This document shows, piece by piece, positions 7,510-16,165 of a stretch of 64,000 nt of DNA. Within the stretch, counting starts at the first letter, position 1. Every line of letters begins with the position of its first letter. The position numbers and the translations under genes were made by a program. A model generated the notes under the pieces. That model ran no database searches, had not been told where the DNA came from, and saw nothing but the letters and a program-made list of their open reading frames with translations. Source of the DNA: a virus; IMG/VR virus record IMGVR_UViG_3300032323_000716, positions 1 through 64,000 of that record. One strand, 5' to 3'.

Positions 7510-9216
7510 ATGAGTTGGAAAAAATATTTTACGCCTGTACAGGTCAATAGTGAAAAAAGGTCGATGAGCCCAATCAGCGGCGGCGGTCGTCCCGGTCCTG
7601 CTCGCGCCAACTATTCGAGTTTCTTACCAGACGTATATGCTGGCGCACCAAATCGTATTGAACGTTATATGCAGTACGATACTATGGATATGGATTCGGA
7701 AGTTAATGCTGCTTTAGACATTTTAACAGAATTTTGTACGCAGAAAGACAAAGAAAATGCCACACCATTCCATACTTTCTTTAGAGGACAACCAACTTCT
7801 ACTGAAGTTAAATTAATCAAAGAGAGTCTACAGAAGTGGAGTAAACAACAGCAGTTTGAAACTAGAATATTTAGAATAGTCCGCAATTCTTTCAAATATG
7901 GCGATTGTTTTTTCATTAGAGATCCGCAAACATTAAAATGGTTGCATGTAGATGCCTCTAAAGTTTCAAAAATTATTGTTAATGAATCTGAAGGTAAGAT
8001 TCCTGAACAGTATACAGTTAGAGATATTAATTTTAACTTTAAAGAAATGATTGCTACAACACCACATGGCACTACTAACACAGCACCAAGTGGTACAAGT
8101 TCATACACTAGCGGTGGCGGATTTGGTAGAGGGTTTGTCGGCGATGCTGCCCGTTCACCGGGTACTAGATTCCAAAATGCTACAAATGAAATCACAGTCG
8201 ACGCTAAACATGTGGTTCATATTTCAATGTCAGAAGGTTTAGATAATAACTATCCTTTTGGTAATTCTTTGTTAGAATCAGTATTCAAAGTCTACAAGCA
8301 GAAAGAATTGCTTGAAGATGCTATTATTATCTATCGTATACAACGTGCTCCAGAAAGACGTATTTTCTATGTGGACGTAGGTAACATGCCAGCGCACATG
8401 GCTATGACATTTGTTGAACGTGTAAAAAATGAAATTCAACAAAGACGAATTCCATCATCAACAGGTGGTGGTCAGAATATGATCGATGCATCGTATAACC
8501 CACTAAGTGTAAACGAAGATTACTTTTTCCCACAGACAGCAGAAGGCCGTGGATCAAAAGTGGAAACACTGCCAGGCGGTACTAACCTAGGCGAAATTAC
8601 TGATCTACGTTACTTTACTAATAAGTTGTTCCGTGCGTTACGTATTCCAAGTTCATACTTGCCTACAGCCATAGATGAGCAGTCAAACACTATATCGGAT
8701 GGTAAAGTTGGTACTGCTTATATTCAAGAATTACGATTTAACAAATACTGCGAAAGACTGCAATCAATGATTGTAGAAGTATTTGATCTTGAATTTAAAT
8801 TATGGTTAAAGAACAACGGTATTAATATTGATTCAAGTTTATTTGAATTAAAATTTAATCCTCCACAAAACTTTGCTGCTTATCGTCAATCAGAATTAGA
8901 TACCGCTAGAGTTCAAACATTTGCATCCTTACAAGAAGTACCGTATCTTAGCAAGCGTTTCTCTATGAAGAGATTCTTAGGACTGACCCAAGAAGAGATC
9001 ACTGAAAACGAACGCCTGTGGAAAGAAGAAAACGGCGGCAAATTAAAACCTGCGTTAGATGCAGGAGCACAAATGAGATCTGCAGGCATTACCCCTGCAA
9101 ATGTACAAGGGGACATGGCAGATCAAACCGCAGAAGCACCCGCAGACATGGCTGCGGCAGCCGAGACAGGCGAGGATGCCGCTGGTGCCGAACCGCCAGC
9201 AACTCCGGCTCAATAA
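7510..9216 (+). CDS. 20: Portal vertex protein gp20
   Basis: 568 residues, close to T4 gp20 (524). The sequence has the T4-type portal features: an N-terminal segment with YSSFLPDVYAGAPNRIERY, then MDSEVNAALDILTEFCTQ, the central RAPERRIFYVDVGNMP, and LRIPSSYLP before the crown helix. The C-terminal 50 residues are Ala/Glu-rich and probably disordered. The portal forms the dodecameric ring through which DNA enters and leaves, and it nucleates the prohead. AAAGGATAA precedes the ATG. It leads the head operon 20, 67-like, 68, 21, 22, 23, as in T4. Confidence 0.95.
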   Translation: MSWKKYFTPVQVNSEKRSMSPISGGGRPGPARANYSSFLPDVYAGAPNRIERYMQYDTMDMDSEVNAALDILTEFCTQKDKENATPFHTFFRGQPTSTEVKLIKESLQKWSKQQQFETRIFRIVRNSFKYGDCFFIRDPQTLKWLHVDASKVSKIIVNESEGKIPEQYTVRDINFNFKEMIATTPHGTTNTAPSGTSSYTSGGGFGRGFVGDAARSPGTRFQNATNEITVDAKHVVHISMSEGLDNNYPFGNSLLESVFKVYKQKELLEDAIIIYRIQRAPERRIFYVDVGNMPAHMAMTFVERVKNEIQQRRIPSSTGGGQNMIDASYNPLSVNEDYFFPQTAEGRGSKVETLPGGTNLGEITDLRYFTNKLFRALRIPSSYLPTAIDEQSNTISDGKVGTAYIQELRFNKYCERLQSMIVEVFDLEFKLWLKNNGINIDSSLFELKFNPPQNFAAYRQSELDTARVQTFASLQEVPYLSKRFSMKRFLGLTQEEITENERLWKEENGGKLKPALDAGAQMRSAGITPANVQGDMADQTAEAPADMAAAAETGEDAAGAEPPATPAQ

Positions 9217-9222
9217 TAAATA
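9215..9222 (+). promoter_or_regulatory. Late promoter-like octamer AATAAATA
   Basis: It overlaps the stop codon of gp20 and lies 4 nt before the ATG of the gp67-like gene. In T4 late promoters the start site is about 6 nt past the octamer, which would put the start of transcription at or beside the start codon. Confidence 0.55.
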
Positions 9223-9226
9223 CACT

Positions 9227-9472
9227 ATGCTTCTACGTGAATTCTTTTATTTCAATGATAACACCAACGACTTTGCCGTTGACCGTCGCTATGACAATAG
9301 CAATGATAAATCGGTATTAAAGCGCGGTGATTCAAGAAAAACCAAACTAACTTTACGTCAAATCAATCAACTTCGTATGCAGGCCGAAGCGCATGAATAT
9401 GAAAGGGAAAGTGAACTAGAGTTTGTAAAACAAATGTACGGAACACCAGTTGAAGCACCAGCAGCCGAGTAA
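9227..9472 (+). CDS. 67: gp67-like prohead core protein
   Basis: 81 residues from ATG 9227; an in-frame upstream start would read back through the portal gene and is not favoured. It is highly charged and mostly helical, beginning MLLREFFYF and ending in an acidic Pro/Ala tail. Size and position directly after gene 20 and before the gp68-like gene match T4 gene 67 (80 residues), a minor prohead core protein needed for correct head shape. The assignment rests on position and composition more than on sequence motifs. The next gene overlaps its end by 23 bases in another frame. Confidence 0.6.
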   Translation: MLLREFFYFNDNTNDFAVDRRYDNSNDKSVLKRGDSRKTKLTLRQINQLRMQAEAHEYERESELEFVKQMYGTPVEAPAAE

Positions 9473-10088
9473 CCCTGCATTCGTACTTGGAAACGGAACT
9501 AGCAGGCTTTCATTAAATCATAATAATTTGCTAGATAAAGGCACGGTATATGCTTGTAATGCTATGTACCGCGAATTTGAACCTCACTATCTTATAGCAG
9601 TTGACGTTAAAATGGTCAACGAAATTGTAGCATCTGGCTATCATAAATCACATAGTGTATGGACTAATCCTAATAAAGGAGTAGCCACTAAGCATTATGT
9701 GAATTTTTTTAGTCCGCACAAAGGATGGAGTTCTGGACCAACAGCATTATGGTTTGCCTGCGGTCATGGACACAGAGAAATTTATATCTTTGGTTTTGAT
9801 TATGCAGGTCAAAACGGAAAGTTTAACAACGTTTATGCGGATACCTATAACTATAAAAAGAGTTGCGATGTTGCAACTTTTCACGGAAACTGGCTCAGTC
9901 AAACAGAAAAAACTATACGTGAATACAAGCATACTAAGTTCTATAGAGTAATAAATCCTGGAGATTTTATACCAGATCAACTTGGTATACAACTGCAAAA
10001 TCTTAAACATATTACCTATGATGAATTCTCAAATAGATTTCCGGATTGTGTAAAATCTGTTGAAAATCATCAAAAAACAACTGTTTGA
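9450..10088 (+). CDS. Rossmann-type protein inserted in the head operon (glycosyltransferase/DUF115-like?)
   Basis: 212 residues. The frame begins at TTG 9450, because the next ATG lies downstream of the glycine motif AFVLGNGTSR (residues 10-19) and would remove it. Further conserved-looking features are YACNAMYREFEPHYLIAVD (34-52), where a Rossmann-like strand ends in Asp, and GPTALWFACGHGHREIYIFG. A GNGxSR loop followed by an acidic strand end recalls nucleotide-sugar-dependent enzymes such as DUF115 or sialyltransferase-like proteins, but I cannot assign activity. It overlaps the gp67-like gene by 23 bases, suggesting coupled translation. No equivalent lies between genes 67 and 68 in T4. 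Confidence 0.6.
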   Translation: MKHQQPSNPAFVLGNGTSRLSLNHNNLLDKGTVYACNAMYREFEPHYLIAVDVKMVNEIVASGYHKSHSVWTNPNKGVATKHYVNFFSPHKGWSSGPTALWFACGHGHREIYIFGFDYAGQNGKFNNVYADTYNYKKSCDVATFHGNWLSQTEKTIREYKHTKFYRVINPGDFIPDQLGIQLQNLKHITYDEFSNRFPDCVKSVENHQKTTV

Positions 10089-10116
10089 CACCCTTTTTTA
10101 ATCTACGTAGTAAATA
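10085..10116 (+). promoter_or_regulatory. Composite promoter region before gp68
   Basis: TTGACA (10085-10090) is followed 17 nt later by TAGTAA, a weak -10. Overlapping this is the octamer AGTAAATA (10109-10116), a late promoter-like element. ATCTACGTAG (10101-10110) is the same 10-mer as in the 4405-4420 palindrome. The leader then carries a strong GAGGAG ribosome site before ATG 10150. Confidence 0.45.
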
Positions 10117-10149
10117 AAACACAGCCTACCATCTTGAGGAGAAAATAAC

Positions 10150-11004
10150 ATGGCAGACAAATCATTGATCGAGCAAATGCTCGAGCGTTTGGTCAACGAA
10201 GACCAAGCCAAAGCAGAAGAATTATTCCACGAGTATGTTGTTGCAAAATCTCGTGAAATCTACGAAGAACTAATCGAATCAGAAATTACTGAAGAAGAAG
10301 ACGAAGACGAAGAAGAAGTCGACGAAGCAGCCAAAGACGAAGATGCTGAAGACGACAAAGTCGACGAGGCTTCCGATGAAGATAAAGATGACGAAAAAAT
10401 GGATGAAGAGTTTGAAGAAATCTCTTTAGAAGCAGACGACGAAATGGATCTAGAACCAGGTGATCCTACTGACGACCTCGCTGGTGAAATTGACGGCGAA
10501 GGCGATGAAGAAGGTGAAAAGTCTGAAGAAGAACTTTTCATGGATCTAGAGTCTATTGTTGATGAATTACAAGCCAAATTCGACGAACTAAAAGGCGACG
10601 AGGGCGGTGAAGAAGGTGGTGAAGAAGGCGAGATGGGCATGAAAGATGCTCTAGATCCAGAACTAGCCACAGTGCGTGAATATGTAGAGAAAGTTGCTCC
10701 AGCAAAAATGGGCGACAACGGTGCAAATGCCAAGTCCGTAGTTGCAGGTAAGAATGACATGGGCGGTACAACTGCTAACATTCTAAGCGGTAAGAACGGT
10801 GCGCCAGGATCAGAAACAGGCGAACTAAAAGGTTCAGGTTTGCTAAAAGGCAAGCCAACAGAAGATAATGCTGGTAATATCAATGTTCCAGGCGGCAAAG
10901 CAGGTAATGCTTTTAGCAAGAAAGAACCAGGTCATGGCGCTGAAAAGAAAGGTGCTGCTGAATCTGCTGATAACAAGCAAAGTCTTTTCCGTGGTCGTAG
11001 ATAA
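10150..11004 (+). CDS. 68: Prohead core protein gp68-like
   Basis: 284 residues. The N-terminus (LIEQMLERLVNEDQAKAEEL, then FHEYVVAKSREIYEELIES) is the part shared with gp68 of aquatic T4-like phages. A very acidic stretch (about 45-170) follows, dominated by Glu and Asp, then a Gly/Lys-rich C-terminus ending in RGRR. T4 gp68 is only 141 residues, so the acidic middle is an expansion. It is expected to sit in the prohead core with gp22 and gp67 and to be degraded or processed by gp21. The antisense frame stays open only because of the repetitive GAA/GAC codons. Confidence 0.75.
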   Translation: MADKSLIEQMLERLVNEDQAKAEELFHEYVVAKSREIYEELIESEITEEEDEDEEEVDEAAKDEDAEDDKVDEASDEDKDDEKMDEEFEEISLEADDEMDLEPGDPTDDLAGEIDGEGDEEGEKSEEELFMDLESIVDELQAKFDELKGDEGGEEGGEEGEMGMKDALDPELATVREYVEKVAPAKMGDNGANAKSVVAGKNDMGGTTANILSGKNGAPGSETGELKGSGLLKGKPTEDNAGNINVPGGKAGNAFSKKEPGHGAEKKGAAESADNKQSLFRGRR

Positions 11005-11013
11005 TAGGACACA

Positions 11014-11646
11014 ATGGTGAAAAACTACCTATCAGAACATTTGAGTTTCGATCAGGCCAAGATTGTATTGGAGAGCGAAGAAGGACAGGGCGGCAATAAA
11101 ACGCTGCACCTGAACGGTATCTGTATCCAAGGTGATATCAGAAATCAAAACCAACGTGTTTATTCTTCTCAAGAAATTGGCAGGGCTGTCAAAACGCTCA
11201 ACGAACAGATCGCTGGTGGTTATTCAGTTCTAGGCGAAGTCGATCACCCGCAGGATTTAAAAATCAACTTAGATCGTGTTTCACACATGATTACTAAGAT
11301 GTGGATGGATGGTCCTAACGGCTACGGAAAACTTAAAATTCTCCCAACACCTATGGGCAAGTTGATTGAAACTATGCTCACGTCGGGAGTTAAGTTGGGT
11401 GTGAGCAGTAGAGGTTCAGGCGAAGTTGACAATAGCGGTAATGTGCGTGATTTTGAAATCATTACAGTAGACGTTGTTGCACAGCCTTCCGCTCCAGGCG
11501 CTTACCCAACACCAATATATGAACACTTGATGAATCAAGCAGGTGGATATAAGGCATTAAGAATAGCACAAGAAGTTCAAGGCGATACAAAGGCACAGAA
11601 ATACATAGCAGAGAGCCTGAAACGGATTATTTCAGGTCTCAACTAA
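11014..11646 (+). CDS. 21: Prohead core scaffold protein and protease gp21
   Basis: 210 residues, almost the length of T4 gp21 (212). It contains the T4-type prohead protease motifs: His78 in GEVDHPQ, Ser131/Ser132 in GVSSRGSGEV, and Asp153 in ITVDVVAQPSAP. The protein is a serine protease with a herpesvirus-assemblin-like fold that matures the prohead by cutting after (L/I)xE in gp23, the scaffold and internal proteins. It starts 10 bp after gp68 and ends 14 bp before gp22, as expected of one operon. Confidence 0.95.
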   Translation: MVKNYLSEHLSFDQAKIVLESEEGQGGNKTLHLNGICIQGDIRNQNQRVYSSQEIGRAVKTLNEQIAGGYSVLGEVDHPQDLKINLDRVSHMITKMWMDGPNGYGKLKILPTPMGKLIETMLTSGVKLGVSSRGSGEVDNSGNVRDFEIITVDVVAQPSAPGAYPTPIYEHLMNQAGGYKALRIAQEVQGDTKAQKYIAESLKRIISGLN

Positions 11647-11659
11647 AAAGGAGAATCAC

Positions 11660-12751
11660 ATGCTAGATTTCGTTAAACAGTTGTTTGAAAACAATGTGAT
11701 TTCCGAGGAAATGAAATCGGAGATTGAATCTGCTTGGCAAGGTAAGATTCAAGAAAACCGCGATCAAGTTACTGCCGAACTACGTGAAGAGTTTGCACAG
11801 AAATACGAGCACGACAAGACAGCAATGGTGGAAGCCGTTGAATCAATGTTAGCAGATCGTTTGCATTCAGAGTTATCTGAATTAGCAGAAGATCGTCAGG
11901 GCCTCATTGAAGCCCGTGCAAAATATGCTAAGAAAATGAAAGATGATTCAAAAGCAATGGAAGCATTTGTTTTGAATAATCTTAAAAAAGAACTTGCAGA
12001 ACTACACGAAGATCGTAAAGCAGTTGCCAGCAATGTTACAAAATTAGAATCTTTTATTGTGGACGCACTAGCGAAAGAAATCGCAGAATTCCACACTGAC
12101 AAGAAAGACCTAGCCGAGACTAAAGTACGTTTAGTACGTGAGTCTAAGGCCAAGTTTGAACAAGTTAAGAAAGATTTTGTTGCACGTTCAGCAAAAATCA
12201 TTGAAGAAACAGTCGCAAAAGGACTACGTTCTGAGATGACTCAACTGCGTGAAGACATTGAAGCAGCTCGTAAGAATGACTTCGGTCGCAGAATTTTTGA
12301 AAGTTTTGCCAGCGAATACGCTGCGTCTCATCTAAATGAGAAATCTGAAACTGTAAAACTTCTACAAGTCGTTAAGACTAAAGAAGCAGAATTAGAAGAA
12401 GCAGCAAAAGTTGTTGCAGAAACACAAAAACTAGTAGAAAGTCGTGAACAAGAAATCCGTGTTATGAAAGACATGGCTTCTCGCAAAGAAGTAATGAATG
12501 AATTACTAGGTCCCTTAACAGGCGACAAGCGTTCAGTTATGAAAGAATTGCTAGAATCAGTTCAGACAGAAAAACTACGTGGCTCTTTCGACAAGTATCT
12601 ACCAGCCGTAATGGATGGTGGCGTACCGGCGAAGAAAGCACTCACAGAGGCTAAAGAAATTACAGGCGATAAACAGGCACTATCAATCGGCGGAGAGGAA
12701 AAAACCGCTGAAATTTTTGACATCCGCAGGCTTGCGGGACTTAAAGTTTAA
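11660..12751 (+). CDS. 22: Main prohead scaffold protein gp22
   Basis: 363 residues, rich in Glu, Lys and Ala and predicted coiled coil over most of its length, with a conserved N-terminus MLDFVKQLFENNVISEEMKS. T4 gp22 is 269 residues, so this scaffold is longer. It forms the core around which gp23 assembles and is destroyed by gp21 during maturation. An AAGGAG ribosome site precedes the ATG. Its place between gp21 and gp23 is the T4 order. Confidence 0.9.
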   Translation: MLDFVKQLFENNVISEEMKSEIESAWQGKIQENRDQVTAELREEFAQKYEHDKTAMVEAVESMLADRLHSELSELAEDRQGLIEARAKYAKKMKDDSKAMEAFVLNNLKKELAELHEDRKAVASNVTKLESFIVDALAKEIAEFHTDKKDLAETKVRLVRESKAKFEQVKKDFVARSAKIIEETVAKGLRSEMTQLREDIEAARKNDFGRRIFESFASEYAASHLNEKSETVKLLQVVKTKEAELEEAAKVVAETQKLVESREQEIRVMKDMASRKEVMNELLGPLTGDKRSVMKELLESVQTEKLRGSFDKYLPAVMDGGVPAKKALTEAKEITGDKQALSIGGEEKTAEIFDIRRLAGLKV

Positions 12752-12761
12752 GGAGAACTAT

Positions 12762-13931
12762 ATGTCACAACTACTCGAGTCACGCTGGTCGGAAACCAAA
12801 GAGGCACTATTAGAAGGCCTACAAGGTACTAAGCGTTCAGTAATGGCAACTACTCTTGAGAATACCCGCAAGTATCTCGCAGAAAGTGCTACTGCTGGTG
12901 CTACATCCGCCGGTAACGTTGCAACCCTAAATCGTGTGATCCTTCCAGTGATCAGACGTGTAATGCCAACAGTCATTGCTAATGAACTAGTTGGTGTACA
13001 ACCATTAACTGGCCCAGTTGGTCAGATCCACACTCTACGTGTTCGCTATGCTGATACATTCAGCGGCGGCACCGGTGGCTCTACCACAGCAGGTGAAGAG
13101 GCACTAAGCCCATTCAAAATTGCAGAAGGCTATTCTGGTGTAAACCCAGGTAAAGCCGATGCTACTGCTGCTAAAGAAGGTGTCGCAGGTAACAAACTGA
13201 ACATTCAAATCTTGAAGCAAACAGTTGAAGCCAAGACACGTAAATTGTCTGCACGTTGGACATTTGAAGCAGCACAAGATGCACAAGCACAACAAGGTAT
13301 CGACATCGAAGCAGAAATCATGGCTGCTCTAGCACAAGAAATTACTGCTGAAATCGATCAAGAAGTCCTACGTAGCTTGGCAACTCTTGCAGGTACACAA
13401 AACCAGATCGCTTACGATCAGGCTACTGTATCTGGTACAGCCACATTCGTTGGTGACGAACACGCAGCATTAGCGGTTGCTATCAACCGTGTTGCTAACG
13501 TAATCGCTCAGCGTACACGTCGTGGTGCTGGTAACTATGCAGTTGTTAGCCCATTGGCATTGACAATTCTTCAAAGTGCTACAACTTCTGCGTTCGCAAG
13601 AACAACAGAAGGCACATTCGAAGCACCTACAAACACTAAGTTTGTTGGTACATTGAACAGCGCAATGAAGATCTATGTTAATACATACGCAGAGAACGAT
13701 ACAGTTCTAGTTGGTTACAAAGGTTCTAGCGAATCTGATGCAGCAGCATTCTATTGCCCATACATTCCATTGATGAGCAGTGGTGTTGTTCTAGATCCAT
13801 CGACCTTCGAACCAGTAGTTAGTTTCATGACACGTTATGGATATGTTGAGTTAACAAACACAGCATCATCTCTAGGTAACGCGGCTGACTACCTAGGTAC
13901 TGTAACTGTTGCTAACAGTTCATTCACCTAA
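12762..13931 (+). CDS. 23: Major capsid protein gp23
   Basis: 389 residues from ATG 12762, which follows AAGGAGAACTAT; the open frame extends upstream inside gp22 but that start is not used. The T4-type capsid sequence is clear: LPVIRRVMPTVIANELVGVQ, then PLTGPVGQIHTLRVRY, and a C-terminal region with MTRYGYVELTN. The gp21 cut is predicted after Glu41 in RKYLAE|SATAG. T4 gp23 has 521 residues and cleavage at 65, so both the propeptide and the body are shorter. Regular codon usage and a strong terminator just downstream fit very high expression. Confidence 0.97.
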   Translation: MSQLLESRWSETKEALLEGLQGTKRSVMATTLENTRKYLAESATAGATSAGNVATLNRVILPVIRRVMPTVIANELVGVQPLTGPVGQIHTLRVRYADTFSGGTGGSTTAGEEALSPFKIAEGYSGVNPGKADATAAKEGVAGNKLNIQILKQTVEAKTRKLSARWTFEAAQDAQAQQGIDIEAEIMAALAQEITAEIDQEVLRSLATLAGTQNQIAYDQATVSGTATFVGDEHAALAVAINRVANVIAQRTRRGAGNYAVVSPLALTILQSATTSAFARTTEGTFEAPTNTKFVGTLNSAMKIYVNTYAENDTVLVGYKGSSESDAAAFYCPYIPLMSSGVVLDPSTFEPVVSFMTRYGYVELTNTASSLGNAADYLGTVTVANSSFT

Positions 13932-13960
13932 TCAAAGGTACAAACATTTTATAATGTTTC

Positions 13961-13984
13961 AAAAAGCCCCGCAAGGGGCTTTTT
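13961..13984 (+). terminator. Rho-independent terminator after gp23
   Basis: AAAAAGCCCC, loop GCAA, GGGGCTTTTT: a 10-bp perfect stem with a GNRA-type tetraloop and a T run. A second AT-rich hairpin (AAACATT/AATGTTT, 13942-13959) lies just before it. It ends the head operon. Confidence 0.92.
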
Positions 13985-13990
13985 GTTTGG

Positions 13991-13998
13991 CTTAAATA
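13991..13998 (+). promoter_or_regulatory. Late promoter-like octamer CTTAAATA
   Basis: It lies immediately after the gp23 terminator and exactly 5 nt before ATG 14004, with no Shine-Dalgarno between. It is one of the 5-nt-spaced set that predicts leaderless transcripts. Confidence 0.55.
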
Positions 13999-14003
13999 TC
14001 TAC

Positions 14004-14273
14004 ATGAAAATAGAAAGCGACAAAGATTTTCCAGAATTAAGAAAACAATTTAATCTGTGGAGAAAACGATTTCCTATGTTCACACATGATGTCTATGCTA
14101 TAGAAAAAATTATAGAACACCACATTGTAAAATATAGCAATCATCTAGTCAAATATAGACAAACACATAGCAGATCTTATCTAGAACAGGCACAAAAAGA
14201 AATAGATGAGATAAACAGAGTCCTTGGTACAGTTGGCAAATTGGAACTAATGGCTATGCTCAGCCAAGCATAA
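14004..14273 (+). CDS. Small helical protein of unknown function
   Basis: 89 residues from ATG 14004; a TTG seven codons upstream would start inside the promoter octamer and is rejected. The protein is basic and helical (MKIESDKDFPELRKQFNLW, KIIEHHIVKYSNHLVKYRQ), with no membrane segment and no motif that I recognise. It stands alone between the capsid terminator and the promoter for the next operon, whose octamer overlaps its stop codon. A small assembly or regulatory factor is possible but not shown. Confidence 0.6.
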   Translation: MKIESDKDFPELRKQFNLWRKRFPMFTHDVYAIEKIIEHHIVKYSNHLVKYRQTHSRSYLEQAQKEIDEINRVLGTVGKLELMAMLSQA

Positions 14274-14310
14274 ATAAAGTATCTAGAATGATTTATGCGG
14301 TACCCACCGC
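14269..14310 (+). promoter_or_regulatory. Late promoter CATAAATA and structured leader
   Basis: CATAAATA (14269-14276) overlaps the stop of the preceding gene. GCATAAAT (14268-14275) pairs with ATTTATGC (14291-14298), and GCGGT-ACCC-ACCGC (14297-14310) forms a second hairpin. The leader ends in AAGGAG before ATG 14345. Confidence 0.55.
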
Positions 14311-14344
14311 GTAGACCTAGAACGTCAACATAAGGAGAAAACAA

Positions 14345-14776
14345 ATGGGACGTCCATTACATAAAGATATATTTGGTACATTGGTAACAAGATCATTTCA
14401 AAGTACAGAAGTTGGTATTAAAGTTGCAGGATATTTTGGTGGTACATTAAACACTGACTATCAAATCGTAAAACAACGTGGAAAAAGTACATTCGTTGTT
14501 ATGCGTCAAGCCACTGACAATTTTACAGAAGCAGAAAGTATTCCAGGTTCTATTACTGGAACAAATCTAAGAGTAGGAAAATTGGTATCCGGCACTCCGT
14601 CTGCTAACGGTGAAATTAGAATTGTAGGCTTTACACAACCATATCAAGCAGACGGCAATTCAGTTGCCATTGCTAAACTTACTAAGCGCATTGCTACAGA
14701 TTTCAGCGGAAATCGTTATAAGTGGTATCTAGAAAACGATTCTTCTACAGATGTTATTGTATTAACAGCAGTCTAA
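14345..14776 (+). CDS. Conserved small virion protein
   Basis: 143 residues opening MGRPLHKDIFGTLV. From memory, small proteins beginning MGRPxxKxxFG are common near fibre genes of aquatic T4-like phages. The rest is beta-rich with an all-beta core (VGIKVAGYFGGTL, GEIRIVGFTQPYQ) ending RYKWYLENDSSTDVIVLTA. No catalytic motif is seen. It opens a run of closely spaced small structural genes (14345-19691) that leads into the giant fibres. A tail or head decoration role is inferred from context. Confidence 0.6.
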   Translation: MGRPLHKDIFGTLVTRSFQSTEVGIKVAGYFGGTLNTDYQIVKQRGKSTFVVMRQATDNFTEAESIPGSITGTNLRVGKLVSGTPSANGEIRIVGFTQPYQADGNSVAIAKLTKRIATDFSGNRYKWYLENDSSTDVIVLTAV

Positions 14777-14788
14777 TAGGTAAACACA

Positions 14789-15796
14789 ATGGGTCAGTTT
14801 TTACAAGTAAACGGCGATTACAATATTAAAACCGCAGAAGGCGGTAATATAAAGTTCGACACTGGCCCAGGTGTTGGCGAAGTTCGTATCACTGGAGACT
14901 TAGTAGTCGAAGGTGATACTCTCACTGTATCCGCAGAAAATCTGCAAGTACAAGATAATATTATTACATTAAACTTTGGAGAAACTGGTGCAGGAGTAAC
15001 TGAAGGCACTAGTGGTCTCGAAGTTGATAGAGGCACATTAGATAATGCTTATCTTCTATGGCAAGAATCTGACGATTCATGGAATTTCAAAACAGGCACA
15101 GGATACAATCCTAGCAAATTAAGAGTCACTCAAATATTAACCAGCAGCGATGCGGTTAATCCGTTAACTTCTAGAGCAGGCGATTTAACTCTAATTGGAA
15201 CTGGCTCGGGTGTAGTGTCAGTCAAAGGTACAGCAAGTTATGAATTAAATGTCATCGATGATGACGATGTTCCAAATAAAAAGTATGTTGACGACGCTAT
15301 TCAAACTAATCCAACTTTCCAGGTTCTTAGAGGGGATACTCGTGTTTCAGCATTTGACGCCAGCAGTCCGTTAGATCCAGGACTATTTCCTATTGGCCCG
15401 TATGGAGTACAGCCATCGCGCAGTCAGGTTTCTGTAGTCGTTGATAATTCTATTGTTGTTGAAGTTTTTAACAATCAAGTTAAATTTGGCGGCCTTAATT
15501 TCTTCACTGAAGATCCAACAAATACTCTAAGGCCATTTAGTGCAGGCACAGTTATACAAACAGTAAACAGTGGATCAAATTTAAAGTTAGAAACTAATGA
15601 TACTGGAAGAGTAGAAATTACCTATGCTTTACAATTAGACAATCATGGATTAACACCGGGCGCCATATCTGGTACTAGCATTTTATATGCTGGCAACGTT
15701 GGTTCCGGCACTACAGGAATATATTTTACTAATTCGTCTAAAAATGGCGAGTTGATCAGTAAAAACAAAGCCTTATTGTACAGTATGATATTTTAA
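14789..15796 (+). CDS. Virion structural protein, fibre-like
   Basis: 335 residues, beta-rich. The N-terminal half has the repetitive pattern of phage fibre stalks (VRITGDLVVEGDTLTVSAEN, LQVQDNIITLNFGE), including the self-contained piece LLWQESDDSWNFKTGTGYNP. A VPNKKYVDDAI segment near residue 165 resembles the YVD helix common at domain ends of phage fibres. The C-terminal half is Thr/Ser/Gly-rich. No enzyme motif. It probably contributes to a short fibre or collar structure; the exact site on the virion is unknown. Confidence 0.6.
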   Translation: MGQFLQVNGDYNIKTAEGGNIKFDTGPGVGEVRITGDLVVEGDTLTVSAENLQVQDNIITLNFGETGAGVTEGTSGLEVDRGTLDNAYLLWQESDDSWNFKTGTGYNPSKLRVTQILTSSDAVNPLTSRAGDLTLIGTGSGVVSVKGTASYELNVIDDDDVPNKKYVDDAIQTNPTFQVLRGDTRVSAFDASSPLDPGLFPIGPYGVQPSRSQVSVVVDNSIVVEVFNNQVKFGGLNFFTEDPTNTLRPFSAGTVIQTVNSGSNLKLETNDTGRVEITYALQLDNHGLTPGAISGTSILYAGNVGSGTTGIYFTNSSKNGELISKNKALLYSMIF

Positions 15797-15805
15797 GAGA
15801 TAAAA

Positions 15806-16165
15806 ATGATTAAGAGCACAAAATTAACTACCACAGGTGATACAGAAGTTTTTCGAGCAACTACCACAGGAGATAGTGGCGGAAGCGGAGAGCGCACAGC
15901 AGTTACTAGTATTATAGTTTGTAATACTGGAACTCCAAACTCTACAGACGAAACTGTAAACAACTGCACATTAAGTATTAATCTTGTAAGATTTGGTCAA
16001 GTGGCAAATGATACAAATACCATTGTTAAAAATCTCATAGTTCCTGCAGGCGAAACTGTGTTCTTTTCAGACGAAAAATTTATTCTAGATTCAAGAGACC
16101 AGATCTGGGCCGCAGCATCTGTAGGAAATTTATTAAGTGTAACTGTGAGTTCGTTAGAAGTATGA
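15806..16165 (+). CDS. Small beta-sandwich-like virion protein (first of three similar)
   Basis: 119 residues, almost all beta by pattern, with TAVTSIIVCNTGTP, an alternating strand set, NLIVPAGETVFFS and a C-terminal LLSVTVSSLEV. The same strand order and the ending xVSVxxSxxE appear in the proteins at 18977 and 33642, suggesting a duplicated small jelly-roll-like fold. It shares an ATGA overlap with the next gene, so translation is coupled. Function unknown; a small decoration or fibre-tip protein is plausible. Confidence 0.55.
   Translation: MIKSTKLTTTGDTEVFRATTTGDSGGSGERTAVTSIIVCNTGTPNSTDETVNNCTLSINLVRFGQVANDTNTIVKNLIVPAGETVFFSDEKFILDSRDQIWAAASVGNLLSVTVSSLEV

Noticed and set aside
10260-10919. 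219-aa open frame on the minus strand opposite gp68
   Set aside because: It is Ser-rich because the gp68 codons GAA and GAC read as TTC and GTC or as TCT/TCG in reverse. No ribosome site or promoter, and it lies fully inside a convincing gene.
12615-12761. Longer upstream start for gp23
   Set aside because: The frame is open inside gp22, but ATG 12762 has an AAGGAG site at the right distance and the protein then begins like T4-type capsid precursors.
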